Shown here: positions 16,122 to 24,672 of the stretch, one piece after another
Numbering within the stretch: the stretch's first letter is position 1
Layout of the letters: each line of letters begins with the position of its first letter
Source: RYN-230 sp963720645
GTDB lineage: Bacteria > Actinomycetota > Actinomycetes > Streptosporangiales > Streptosporangiaceae
Length of the DNA stretch: 64,000 bases
Reading direction: 5' to 3'
Assembly (NCBI GenBank): GCA_963720645.1
Contig: CAVRFX010000020.1
Span: forward strand, 1-64,000
The notes under the pieces: model-generated
What the model was told of the DNA's origin: nothing
Seen by the model: the letters and a program-made list of their open reading frames with translations, nothing else
Database searches by the model: none
Program-made: the position numbers and the translations under genes

Positions 16122-18788
16122 ATGAAGGTCGTGGCGGCCGGTAGCCGCGTGGCCGGGCCGGGTGCACGCGACGTGGATGGCCTGCTCCCGCTGGCCCTTT
16201 CCCGTCCCCGTGAGGCCCAGGCCAGGGCGCGGGCGGTCCTCGCCCGGCATCCCGACGCGCACGACGCGTCGGTCGCACATCAGGCGGCCGGGATCGTCTT
16301 GCGCGAGTTCGGGGACGTTCACGCGGCGGTCCGCGAGGTGCGTGAGGCGCTCCGGCTGAGCCGCCGGACCGGCTCGGCTGAACGTGAGGCGGACGTGCTC
16401 GCCACGCTGGGCGTAGCACTCGTGTACGCCGGCCGTACAGCGGATGGGCTCGCCGCGTTCGACCGCGCCCTCCGGCTGTCCCGCGGGGTAATCGCGGCCC
16501 GGGTGCTGGAACGGCGGGGAATTGTGCTCACGGCCCTCGGCCGGTACCCGGCAGCCCTCCGCGACCTCAATCAAGCCGTCACCGTGCTGCGGCGCGCGGA
16601 TGATGAGCTCTGGACCGCCCGTTCGCTGAACGCCCGCGGTCTGGTTTACGTCGCGATGGGCCTCCTAGCCCGTGCGGATGATGATTTCCGCGCCGCCGAA
16701 CGCTGGTTCGCCAGGACCAGCCAGGTGCTGGACGCCAGCTACACGGTGCTCAATCGTGCCCTGGTCGCCTTTTCGTCGGGAGACCTCCCGGCGGCGCTCT
16801 CCCTGCTCGATGAGGCGGCATCTCGGGTCCGGCCGCTGGGGGTGCCGGTGATGGCGATCAGCATTGACCGGTGCGCCGTGCTGCTGGCGGCCGGGCTGGC
16901 CGACGATGCGCTGGCTGAGGCGGACGCCGCGGTCGCTGAGATGGAGCGGATCCGCGGGCGGTCCACCAAGAAGGCTGAATTGCTGCTGATGGCGGCCAAC
17001 TGCGCGCTGGCCGCAGGGCAGCCGGAGGCGGCCCTCGACTGGGCGAATGCCGCCCACCGCCTGTCCCGGTCCCATCAGAGCGCCTGGTGGAAGGCCCACG
17101 CCGCAGCCGTGCTCGCCCAGGCGCGATATGCGGCGGGCCCGGCGACGGCCCGGCTGCTTCGCGAGGCTGAGCGGTCAGCCGCCGGCCTGGAGCTGGCCGG
17201 TTCGGGCGACGTGGCCCGCGCGCACCTGCTGGCCGGGCGGGTGGCGTTGGACCTGGGCCGGCCTGATGACGCCAACCGTCATTTCCGCGCGGCAGCGCAG
17301 AGCCGCCGCCGCGGCCCCGCCCTGTCCCGCGCGAGTGGCTGGCTGGGTGAGGCGCTGCGGGCCGAAGCCGCTGGCCAGACACGGCAGATGATGTCCGCCT
17401 GCGGCTACGGGCTGGCGGTCCTGGACGAACACCGTTTTACCCTCGGTGCGTCGGAGCTGCGGGCGCAGGCCACCGCGCACGGTGCGGAGCTGGCCGCCCT
17501 CGGCCAGCGCCAGGCGGTGCGGATGCACCGGCCGCGGCTCCTGCTCGCCTGGAGTGAGCGCTGGCGGGCCACCGCCCTGGCGGTCCCTCCGGTGCGGCCG
17601 CTCGCGGACGTGCAACTCAATGCGGACCTGGCCGCGCTGCGCGACGTCATGAAGCGGCTGGACAGGACGCGGGGCCAGGATCACCCGACCGCATCTGTTC
17701 GCCGGGAGCAGGTCAGGCTGGAGCATGACCGGACCCGGCTGGAGGGCGCCGTGCGCGGCCGGGTGCTGCGGTCCCAGGGTGCCGCCCGCCCCAGCCAGGC
17801 GGTGGCCCGGGTGCCGGAACTGCTCGACGAGCTGGGCAGCGGCCAGCTGGCTGAGATCATCGAGGTCGATGGCACCCTGCACGTGCTGCTGTGCGGGGCG
17901 GGGCGGGTGCGGCAGTTCACCGCGGGGCGCGCGGCAGATGCTGCCCGCGCCGCCGACTTCTCCCGTTTCGCCCTGCGCCGGCTGGCCCGCAGCCGGCCTG
18001 GGGATGACCTGGCGAGTGCGCTGGCCATCCTGACGGCGGCCGGGCCGAAACTCCAGGCGGCGCTGCTCGGCCCGGCGGCCCGGCACCTGGGGGACCAGCC
18101 CGTGGTCATCGTCCCGCCGGGAAAACTGCAGACGATCCCCTGGGGACTTCTGCCCGCGCTGCGCGAGTGCGTGGTCGCTGTCGCCCCGTCTGCGGCTGCC
18201 TGGATGCGTGCCCGGCAGGTCCGGCCGCCAGGCCGCCGCCGCGTCCTCCTCGCCCGGGGCCCGGGACTTGTCACCGACGGCGCGGAGGTTCCGGTGGTGG
18301 CGGGGTTCTACGACGACGTCACGATGCTGGCCGATGGGCACGCCACGGCCGCGAAGGTGCTGCACGCGCTGGACGGGGCCTGGCTGGCCCACATTGCCGC
18401 GCACGGCGTCTTCCGTGCCGACAGCCCCCTGTTCTCGTCGCTGCGCATGCACGACGGGCCGTTGACCGTTTATGACTTCGAGCAGTTGCGCAGCGCCCCG
18501 TACCGCATGGTCCTGTCCAGCTGTGACTCCGCTGCCGGCGTGCCAGCCGGAGCCGATGAGCTGCTGGGCCTGGTCAGCAGTTTGCTGCCGCTGGGCACGG
18601 CCGGGATCATCGCGGCCCTCGGGCCGCTGAACGACCACGCCGCCGTGCCCGTGATGGTCGGCCTGCACCGCGAGCTGAGATCGGGGCGGACCCTCGCCGA
18701 GTCGCTGTACCGCACGCGGCATGCTGTCTCCGGGGACCCCATGCTGCAGGCCACCGCCGAGTCCCTGGTGATGCTGGGCGCGGCCTGA
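16122..18788 (+). CDS. TPR-CHAT caspase-like protease
   Basis: An 888-residue protein. Residues ~20-480 form helical tetratricopeptide-like repeats (ADVLATLGVALVYAGRTADGLAAFDRALRLS; ARSLNARGLVYVAMGLLARADDDFRAAERWF). The C-terminal ~300 residues are a CHAT (caspase HetF-associated with TPR) domain: VVIVPPGKLQTIPWGLLPAL, catalytic His761 in HIAAHGVFRADSPLFSSL and Cys801 in MVLSSCDSAAG, then LLPLGTAGIIAALGPLND. The dyad is intact, so cysteine-protease activity is expected. TPR domains in such proteins sense a ligand or partner. It is cytoplasmic. It converges on the sigma-factor pair with a four-base gap and diverges from the subtilase gene. Confidence 0.93.
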   Translation: MKVVAAGSRVAGPGARDVDGLLPLALSRPREAQARARAVLARHPDAHDASVAHQAAGIVLREFGDVHAAVREVREALRLSRRTGSAEREADVLATLGVALVYAGRTADGLAAFDRALRLSRGVIAARVLERRGIVLTALGRYPAALRDLNQAVTVLRRADDELWTARSLNARGLVYVAMGLLARADDDFRAAERWFARTSQVLDASYTVLNRALVAFSSGDLPAALSLLDEAASRVRPLGVPVMAISIDRCAVLLAAGLADDALAEADAAVAEMERIRGRSTKKAELLLMAANCALAAGQPEAALDWANAAHRLSRSHQSAWWKAHAAAVLAQARYAAGPATARLLREAERSAAGLELAGSGDVARAHLLAGRVALDLGRPDDANRHFRAAAQSRRRGPALSRASGWLGEALRAEAAGQTRQMMSACGYGLAVLDEHRFTLGASELRAQATAHGAELAALGQRQAVRMHRPRLLLAWSERWRATALAVPPVRPLADVQLNADLAALRDVMKRLDRTRGQDHPTASVRREQVRLEHDRTRLEGAVRGRVLRSQGAARPSQAVARVPELLDELGSGQLAEIIEVDGTLHVLLCGAGRVRQFTAGRAADAARAADFSRFALRRLARSRPGDDLASALAILTAAGPKLQAALLGPAARHLGDQPVVIVPPGKLQTIPWGLLPALRECVVAVAPSAAAWMRARQVRPPGRRRVLLARGPGLVTDGAEVPVVAGFYDDVTMLADGHATAAKVLHALDGAWLAHIAAHGVFRADSPLFSSLRMHDGPLTVYDFEQLRSAPYRMVLSSCDSAAGVPAGADELLGLVSSLLPLGTAGIIAALGPLNDHAAVPVMVGLHRELRSGRTLAESLYRTRHAVSGDPMLQATAESLVMLGAA

Positions 18789-18792
18789 TCCA

Positions 18793-19248
18793 TCACAACG
18801 TAATCCAGCCCGTCATCACGTCCGTGCCGCGCGTCGTGCGGCATCGCAAGCGGAAGGGCCCGGGAGGCATCGGCTCGATGGAGAAGCAGCCGATCTCGTC
18901 AACCGTGGCGGCCGTGGTCACGCCTTCCCGGGTCTGTGCCTCGATCGTTCCTTCTCCCGGCGGCATGACCTGGCCAAGCAGCGAGTCCCCGGTGACCTCA
19001 AGCTCGATAGTCGTGTGCGCTGAGGTGAACGTGAGGGCCCGGATCGAGGCGGTCTCGGACCGGACGGTGGCGCTGCGGTCCTCGTCGCGGCGGGAATCGT
19101 AGGTGAGCTGCGCGAGTTCGGCGTCAATGTTGTGCCACGCGTAGGCGCTCTTAGCCGTCTCGACCAATCCGGGCGGGACCGCCTCCCGGGCCCTCATCGC
19201 CTCGCGGAGCGCTCCCAGCAGCTGTTCGGCGTCCCAGCGGTCACGCAC
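18793..19248 (-). CDS. Small sigma-coupled protein (helical head, beta-rich tail)
   Basis: A 151-residue soluble protein. The N-terminal ~65 residues are helical (RWDAEQLLGALREAMRAREAVPPGLVETAKSAYAWHNIDAELAQLTYDS). The rest is beta-rich (ALTFTSAHTTIELEVTGDSLLGQVMPPGEG..., FSIEPMPPGPFRLRCRT, TGWITL), resembling carboxypeptidase-regulatory-like or transthyretin-like folds. GTG 19248 overlaps the sigma gene's stop and has GGAGG eight bases upstream, so translation is tightly coupled. Homologues next to sigma factors and CHAT proteins are, to my knowledge, common in actinomycetes but uncharacterised. A role as anti-sigma factor, or as CHAT protease target, is inferred from coupling and analogy. 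Confidence 0.75.
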   Translation of the reverse strand: MRDRWDAEQLLGALREAMRAREAVPPGLVETAKSAYAWHNIDAELAQLTYDSRRDEDRSATVRSETASIRALTFTSAHTTIELEVTGDSLLGQVMPPGEGTIEAQTREGVTTAATVDEIGCFSIEPMPPGPFRLRCRTTRGTDVMTGWITL

Positions 19249-19846
19249 GTGGCTCACCTCCAGGGCATCCCACCGAGGGGCCCGCGATCTCATCGTCTGT
19301 GAACGCACGGAGGGATCTCGACCGGCGCAGTCGCTCCAGGCACCGCCCCCGCTGCGGGCCGATGCTCCCCACCGGCATCTGGAGGATGACGCTGATCTCA
19401 GCGTAGGAGTGGGACGTTTCACCCATGCACATCGCCAGCAGCTGCCGGCAATGCTGCGGAAGTTCCGCGAACGCTGCGCGCAGGGCCGCCTGCCGCTCCG
19501 CCGCGATGATCTCGTCCTCAATCATGGGATCGTCGGGCAGTTCGTCCGGTGCCGGGCTGAACCGGTCATACCGGCGGCCGGCCCGCAGCACGCGCAGGCA
19601 CTCACGGGAGGTCGTGGTGGCCAGCCAGCCCGGCAGCGCCGCCGGCTCGCGCAGATTCTCCAGGTGCTCGACCAGCCGCAGCCATACATTCTGATTCACA
19701 TCCTCGATGTCCTGGCTGCTCAGCCGGTAGCGGGTGCAGATTCCCCACACCATCGGAGAGTAACGCTCGACAAGCTCGTTCCACGCGTCCTGATCGTGCC
19801 CGGCCGCCCGGGCCACGAGCGCTGCCACCACCTGGTCGTCACCCAT
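19241..19846 (-). CDS. ECF-like sigma-70 family RNA polymerase sigma factor
   Basis: A 201-residue sigma factor. Region 2 is visible in DAWNELVERYSPMVWGICTRYRLSSQDIEDVNQNVWLRLVEHL and WLATTTSRECLRVLR. Region 4 is in LRAAFAELPQHCRQLLAMCMGETSHSYAEISVILQMPVGSIGPQRGRCLERLRR. It lacks the extra domains of large ECF subgroups. Its last codons overlap the start of the small protein gene, forming a two-gene operon that converges on the TPR-CHAT gene. It probably drives its own operon or the neighbouring proteases. ATG 19846 is used although only a distant GAGGG is seen upstream. Confidence 0.9.
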   Translation of the reverse strand: MGDDQVVAALVARAAGHDQDAWNELVERYSPMVWGICTRYRLSSQDIEDVNQNVWLRLVEHLENLREPAALPGWLATTTSRECLRVLRAGRRYDRFSPAPDELPDDPMIEDEIIAAERQAALRAAFAELPQHCRQLLAMCMGETSHSYAEISVILQMPVGSIGPQRGRCLERLRRSRSLRAFTDDEIAGPSVGCPGGEPRA

Positions 19847-20089
19847 GACGCCAGTTCCGGGTCACCCTCATCTGCCCGCTCCTATCCCGGCGGGTACGGA
19901 TCCCCGCCCAGGTCCATGGTCACCCCACTCCTGGGGGCCACACGGGTTCGCTGGTTCTCATACCCAACAGAGCCCTCAGGCACCGATCTGATACACCGCC
20001 CCGGCTTTCCCCGGCCTTCTGGCCAAGTCCTGCGGAATCCGCGTCTGGCGACCTGGGCCCGCAGCCGGCCCTCCCGGTAGCGTGCGGGG

Positions 20090-20632
20090 GTGAAGCTTTT
20101 GGTGGTGTTCGCCGGGCTCCCGGGTTCGGGGAAGTCCGTGCTGGCCCGCGGGGTAGCAGGCGCCATCGGCGCAACCTACCTGCGTATCGACACCATCGAA
20201 TCGGCTATCGTCTCGGCGCTCATGCCCTACCGGGACAACCCGGTGGGTTACGTGGTTGCCGAGCGGGTCGCCGCCGACCAGCTCGCTGATGGCCGGGATG
20301 TGGTGGCCGACGCCGTGAACGGCGTGGCCGCGGCGCGGACCGGGTGGGTGGCGCTGGCCGCACGGACCGGCGCGGCGCTGCAGTTCGTTGAGGTGCGATG
20401 CAGCGACGTGGCCGAGCATCGCCGCCGCGTCCAGGGGCGCGAGCCAGAGATGCCCGGGCAGGGCGTGCCCACCTGGGCCCAGGTGCGGCGCCGCCGCTAC
20501 GAGCCTTGGCCGCCGGAGCTTCCCGGCCGGCTCGTCGTCAACAACATCGGCGACCCGGCCCGGCATGTCGCGCACGTGGTCACCGAACTGCGTCTGCGGG
20601 CAGCGTCCTGCGGCCCGGACGACCGAGGGTGA
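20090..20632 (+). CDS. P-loop AAA/kinase-like protein
   Basis: A 180-residue protein beginning with a Walker A loop, FAGLPGSGKSVLARGVA. An acidic switch follows (YLRIDTIESAIV), with a late Arg-rich lid region (EHRRRVQGREPEM). This matches small P-loop kinases annotated as AAA family ATPases, which phosphorylate small metabolites, antibiotics or tRNA-derived substrates. The target cannot be deduced. Start GTG 20090 places the P-loop at residue ~9. It is followed two bases later by the NudC gene, so they are probably cotranscribed. Confidence 0.8.
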   Translation: MKLLVVFAGLPGSGKSVLARGVAGAIGATYLRIDTIESAIVSALMPYRDNPVGYVVAERVAADQLADGRDVVADAVNGVAAARTGWVALAARTGAALQFVEVRCSDVAEHRRRVQGREPEMPGQGVPTWAQVRRRRYEPWPPELPGRLVVNNIGDPARHVAHVVTELRLRAASCGPDDRG

Positions 20633-20634
20633 GC

Positions 20635-21546
20635 ATGGCGTCCACCATGTACTACAGCGGGCTGAGGCTGGACCGGGCCGCCGCCGCCCGCGGCGACCCG
20701 AACTGGGTGGCGAGGATCCTCGGCGAGGACAGCACCCGGGTGATCCCGTTGTGGCGCGATCAGTGCCTGGTCCGTGACGGGTTGCCGATGATAATGCGGC
20801 GGCGTGATGCGGGGGACCTGCTGGCCGCCGCGGAGGGCCCGGTCTTTCTCGGTCTGGACGGCGGCGGCGCGGTTTTCGCCGCCGACGTCTCCGCCTCGGA
20901 GCAACCGGCCGTGCTGGCGCTGGCCGGGGCGGACGGGGTGATGGATATCCGAGCCCTGGTCAGTGCCGTCACGCCGGCCACGGCAGGGTTGGTGGCCTAT
21001 GCGCGCGGAATCGCGCACTGGCATCGCAGCCAGCGGTTCTGCGGCTCCTGCGGAGGACCGGCGGATTCGCGGGATGCCGGCCATCACCGGATCTGCCGCC
21101 GCTGCGGCAAGCTGCTGTTCCCCCGCATCGAGCCGGCGGTGATCGTGCTGGTGGAGCTGCCCGGTGAGCCCGCGCGCTGCCTTCTGGGCCGGCACGCCGG
21201 GGCCGCCCCGGGACGCTTCAGCACGCTGGCGGGCTTCGTGGAGATCGGGGAGAGTCTCGAGGATGCGGTCCGCCGTGAAGTCGCGGAGGAGGCCGGGGTG
21301 ACCGTGGGCCGGGTCACCTACCAGGCGTCGCAGGCGTGGCCGTTCCCCGCCGGCCTGATGGTCGGGTTCACTGCTGAGGCCCTCGCCAGCACCATCCGCC
21401 CCGACCACCGCGAAGTGCTGGAAGCCCGCTGGTTTACCGCCGCCGAACTGCGGGACCGCATCGCGGATCCTTCGGCCGGCGGCCCGTACCGGGTGGACTC
21501 AATCGGGAAATTCCTCATCGAGGACTGGCTGGCCAGCCAGTCCTAG
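20635..21546 (+). CDS. nudC: NADH pyrophosphatase NudC
   Basis: A 303-residue Nudix hydrolase that splits NAD(H), or removes NAD caps from RNA. The four-cysteine zinc ribbon is in FCGSCGG and RICRRCGK. The Nudix box GFVEIGESLEDAVRREVAEEAGV fits G-x5-E-x7-REUxEExGU exactly. The NudC-specific motif after the box reads SQAWPFPAGLMVGF, with A replacing the usual P of SQPWPFP. ATG 20635 has GAGGG spaced five bases upstream. An overlapping longer frame on the same strand starts inside the upstream kinase gene and is rejected. Cytoplasmic. Confidence 0.93.
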   Translation: MASTMYYSGLRLDRAAAARGDPNWVARILGEDSTRVIPLWRDQCLVRDGLPMIMRRRDAGDLLAAAEGPVFLGLDGGGAVFAADVSASEQPAVLALAGADGVMDIRALVSAVTPATAGLVAYARGIAHWHRSQRFCGSCGGPADSRDAGHHRICRRCGKLLFPRIEPAVIVLVELPGEPARCLLGRHAGAAPGRFSTLAGFVEIGESLEDAVRREVAEEAGVTVGRVTYQASQAWPFPAGLMVGFTAEALASTIRPDHREVLEARWFTAAELRDRIADPSAGGPYRVDSIGKFLIEDWLASQS

Positions 21547-21597
21547 GGGGCTTCCGGCCGTGCCCTGCCGCCCGGAGATACTGGAACAGGATCTGTC

Positions 21598-22854
21598 ATG
21601 AGCCAGAGCCGGAAGGGGGCAAGACCCGTGGAGAACGCGGTGAATGAATCCACCGCGGGGAGCAGCGGCCCGATCGTGTTCGCCGGCGCAGGCTACGCCG
21701 GGCTGCACGCTGCCCAGCGCCTGGCGGCCAAGCTGCACAGCGACCCCCAGGTGGAGCTGACCCTGGTCGACCGGCACGACTACCACCTGGTGCTCACCGA
21801 GCTGCCGCGCGTCGCCGGCGGCACCCGCGCCGCCGACGCGGTACGCGTCCCGCTGGTGGACATGCTGGCCAAGCGGGTCCGCTTCGTCCAGACCGAGATC
21901 AATGGTGTCGACCTGGCCTGGCAGCTGCTCACCGGGGGCGGCCCGGTCGGCTGGCGGTGGCTGGTGCTCGCGCTCGGCAGCCGGCCCAACGACTTCGCCA
22001 TTCCCGGCCTGGAACAGCGTGCGCTGTCGCTGTACTCGGCCAGCGACGCCGAGCAAGTCTGGGACGCGGTTACCAAAGCGCTCACGGTGGCCGCGGCCGC
22101 CGCCGACCCAGACCGGCAGCGCCGCCTGGCGACCGTGGTGGTCGGTGGCGGCGGCGCCACCGGGGTCGAGCTGGCCGGCGAGCTGGCCGAGATGCTGCCC
22201 GAGGTGGCCAGCCGACACGGCCTGGCGCGTGACCGGCCCGCCGTGCTGCTGGTCGAGGCGGGCCCCACCCTCTTGGCCGGCTCCTCACCCCAGCTGATCG
22301 GCAAGGCCACCAGGATCCTCACGGACCTGGGGGTCCAGGTCCGCACCAACGCGGCGATCGCCGCCGCGACCCCGGAGGGCTTCCGGCTCAAGGACGGCCA
22401 GCTGATCCAGGGTGGCGTGTTCGTCTGGGCGGGCGGGGTGAAAGCGCCCGGGCTGGTGGCCGATTCGGGGCTGCCGACTGGCCACAACGGCCGGGTCAAG
22501 GTTGACCAGTACCTGCGCGTGCTGGACTACCCCGGGATCTACGCCGCCGGCGACCTCGCCTCGGTGACCGATCCGCGCACCGGGCACGCGCTCCCCTCGC
22601 TGGCGCAGGTGGCGCTGGAGGAGGGTGAGACGGTGGCCCGGAACCTGGAGGCGGAGCTGAAGGGCCAGCCGCTGGAGGCGTTCACCTTTCATGACAAGGG
22701 GTTCGTCGTCTCCGTCGGCCCCCACCGCGGAGTCGCCGACATCGCCGGCATCACCAGCGGCGGACACCTGGCCCACCTGCTCAAAGACGCCATCGAGTGG
22801 GAGTACCGCCAGTCCGTCAAGCACCTGCGCGGCTGGGACCCGGTCGCCCGGTGA
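21598..22854 (+). CDS. NDH-2-like NAD(P)/FAD-dependent oxidoreductase
   Basis: A 418-residue two-dinucleotide-binding oxidoreductase. The FAD site is in IVFAGAGYAGLHAAQRLA, the NAD(P)H site in TVVVGGGGATGVELAGELAEML, and the second FAD-contact motif in YPGIYAAGDLAS. The order and length fit type II NADH dehydrogenases, which pass electrons from NADH to menaquinone at the inner membrane face without pumping protons. The C-terminal helix region (HLLKDAIEWEYRQSVKHLRGW) may be membrane-associated. Position after nudC is compatible with NADH metabolism. GTG 21628 is an alternative start. Confidence 0.88.
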   Translation: MSQSRKGARPVENAVNESTAGSSGPIVFAGAGYAGLHAAQRLAAKLHSDPQVELTLVDRHDYHLVLTELPRVAGGTRAADAVRVPLVDMLAKRVRFVQTEINGVDLAWQLLTGGGPVGWRWLVLALGSRPNDFAIPGLEQRALSLYSASDAEQVWDAVTKALTVAAAAADPDRQRRLATVVVGGGGATGVELAGELAEMLPEVASRHGLARDRPAVLLVEAGPTLLAGSSPQLIGKATRILTDLGVQVRTNAAIAAATPEGFRLKDGQLIQGGVFVWAGGVKAPGLVADSGLPTGHNGRVKVDQYLRVLDYPGIYAAGDLASVTDPRTGHALPSLAQVALEEGETVARNLEAELKGQPLEAFTFHDKGFVVSVGPHRGVADIAGITSGGHLAHLLKDAIEWEYRQSVKHLRGWDPVAR

Positions 22855-22956
22855 CCCCCGGCCCATCCTCCGGCGGGCGACCACGGCCAGGCCCGCCGCG
22901 GCCGGCTACCCCGGGGCCGCCGGACCCCGGGCACGCCGGAGATGACGCCGGCAGTA

Positions 22957-23925
22957 TCACCGTGTGGCCGCGGTGGCCTGGCTGAACCGGCGTCCCCAGT
23001 GCCGGACCCGGTCGAGGAGCTCGGGCGGGGAGACGATCCGGAAATCCGCCCCGGCCATGCCCAGCGCCATGATGGGCCAGTCGAGTGAGTCGGCGGTCAT
23101 CCTGACCCGGCACCGGCTGGCGCCGATGTCCTCGACCGTGGACCACCGGCCAATCCGCTCGCGGACGGCCGTGGCGGGAGCCGCGACGAGGACCTCGACG
23201 TCGTAGCTGGCGGTCAGGTTCCCCATGCCGTCCCGGACGAAAGCCGCGGCGTCGGCGGAGGGCAGCGCCCGGGGCCGGAACCGGGCCCCGGTGCCATGGG
23301 GGGCGGCGAGCCGGTCCAGGCGGAAGCTGCGCCAGTCGTGGCGGTCGAGGTCGTAGGCCACCAGATACCAGCGGCGGCCGAGCAGGACCAGCCGGTGCGG
23401 TTCCACCTGCCGGTCGGTGAGCTGCCCGGCGGCCGCGGTGTAGCAGAAGCGGATCCGCTCGCTGTCCCGGCAGGCCAGCGCGGCCGTCGTCAGGATCCCC
23501 GGATCCACGGTGGCCTGGGCCGCACCACCCCAGCTGGCCGGGACTGTCATCGCGCTCAGCGCCTCGACCCGGCGCCGGAGCCGGGCCGGCATGACCTGGA
23601 CGACTTTGGCCAGGGCACGGACCGAGGATTCCTCGATCCCCCCGACCGCACCCTGCGCGGCCGCCTGCAGGCCCACGGCCAGGGCGACGGCCTCGTCCTC
23701 ATCGACCAGCAGGGGTGGCAGCGCCGCGCCCGCGGCCAGCTGGTACCCGCCGTCCACGCCGCGCTGGGCCTGGATCGGGTAACCCAGCTCACGCAGCCGG
23801 TCCACGTCGCGGCGCAGCGTGCGCGGCGAGACCTGCAGCTGCCCGGCCAGCTCAGCGCCGGGCCAGTACCGGCGGCCCTGCAGCAGCGACAGGAGCCGTA
23901 GCGAGCGTGAGCTCGTATTCGCCAT
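22957..23925 (-). CDS. YafY/PafC-like WYL-domain transcriptional regulator
   Basis: A 322-residue regulator. The N-terminal winged helix is in RLLSLLQGRRYWPGAELAGQLQVSPRTLRRDVDRLRELGYPI (deoR/HTH_11 type). The middle part carries the WYL domain, RRWYLVAYDLDRHDWRSFRLDRL, with the RWYLVA variant of the WYL motif and the PHRLVLLG lead-in. WYL domains bind nucleic-acid or other ligands to control DNA binding. It is transcribed away from the DinB-family gene, so the 105-base gap probably serves both and the DinB gene is its likely target. Confidence 0.9.
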   Translation of the reverse strand: MANTSSRSLRLLSLLQGRRYWPGAELAGQLQVSPRTLRRDVDRLRELGYPIQAQRGVDGGYQLAAGAALPPLLVDEDEAVALAVGLQAAAQGAVGGIEESSVRALAKVVQVMPARLRRRVEALSAMTVPASWGGAAQATVDPGILTTAALACRDSERIRFCYTAAAGQLTDRQVEPHRLVLLGRRWYLVAYDLDRHDWRSFRLDRLAAPHGTGARFRPRALPSADAAAFVRDGMGNLTASYDVEVLVAAPATAVRERIGRWSTVEDIGASRCRVRMTADSLDWPIMALGMAGADFRIVSPPELLDRVRHWGRRFSQATAATR

Positions 23926-24030
23926 GTTTCCATCATCGCGTAATTAAGGTCAGAAAGTGGCCGCTATTGGCCCTAGCGTGGTCTCAGACGGGAAGAGAAT
24001 CCCGGCGTCCCCACCGTGAAAGGCGCAGAC

Positions 24031-24600
24031 ATGACGAGCACCCCGATCACCGGCGACCTGGCGGCCAGCGGCCCGGCCGGAACCCCCGCCGTCAGCGGCG
24101 AGCGTGCCGACCTCCTGGCGATGCTGGCCAAGCAGCGGCACTTCCTGCGCTTCACCACCCGTGACCTGACCGACGACCAGGCCCGGCAGCGCACCACCGT
24201 GAGCGAGCTCTGCCTGGGCGGCCTGATCAAGCACGTCACGGCCGTGGAGAAGGGCTGGGCGGAATTCATCGTGCAGGGCCCGTCGGCAATGGGTGATTTC
24301 GCCAGCATGACCGAGGATGACTGGGCGGAGCGGGTGGCTGAATTCCAGCTGCTGGCCGGCGAGACGCTGGCCGGCGTGCTGGCCCGCTACGACGAGGTGG
24401 CCCGGCGGACCGACGAGCTGGCCGCCCGCCTGCCCGACCTGGACGCCGCGCAGCCGCTGCCGGTGGCCCCCTGGTTCGAGCCGGGCGGACGCTGGTCGGC
24501 CCGCCGCGTGTTCCTGCACATCATCGCGGAAACCGCCCAGCACGCCGGGCACGCCGACATCATCCGCGAAGCCCTGGACGGCGCCAAGTCCATGGGCTGA
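24031..24600 (+). CDS. DinB-family (DUF664) four-helix protein
   Basis: About 189 residues of the DinB/YfiT four-helix bundle type. Key blocks are LLAMLAKQRHFLRFTTRDLTDDQAR, LCLGGLIKHVTAVEKGW and RRVFLHIIAETAQHAGHADIIREALDG. Three histidines (in IKHV, FLHII and QHAGH) form the usual divalent metal site; mycothiol-dependent enzymes of this superfamily occur in Actinomycetota. The substrate is unknown. ATG 24031 follows GAAAGG; five upstream residues in frame are excluded. It is divergent from the WYL regulator gene, a common pairing that suggests direct control. Confidence 0.87.
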   Translation: MTSTPITGDLAASGPAGTPAVSGERADLLAMLAKQRHFLRFTTRDLTDDQARQRTTVSELCLGGLIKHVTAVEKGWAEFIVQGPSAMGDFASMTEDDWAERVAEFQLLAGETLAGVLARYDEVARRTDELAARLPDLDAAQPLPVAPWFEPGGRWSARRVFLHIIAETAQHAGHADIIREALDGAKSMG

Positions 24601-24672
24601 CTCCCGCGGCACACGGCGGACGACCCCGCGTCCGCCTGGGCGAACGCCTCCGGCACGTCGCGGGGCGTATCC

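Noticed and set aside
15759..16574. 271-codon minus-strand frame across the divergent protease promoter
   Set aside because: It crosses the promoter gap and the first 450 bases of the TPR-CHAT gene, and its translation has no recognisable features.
14058..19846. CRISPR type III-E or gasdermin connection of the CHAT protease
   Set aside because: No repeat-spacer array, Cas7-11-like protein, Csx30-like sequence match or gasdermin-like pore gene was seen; only the functional analogy is kept.
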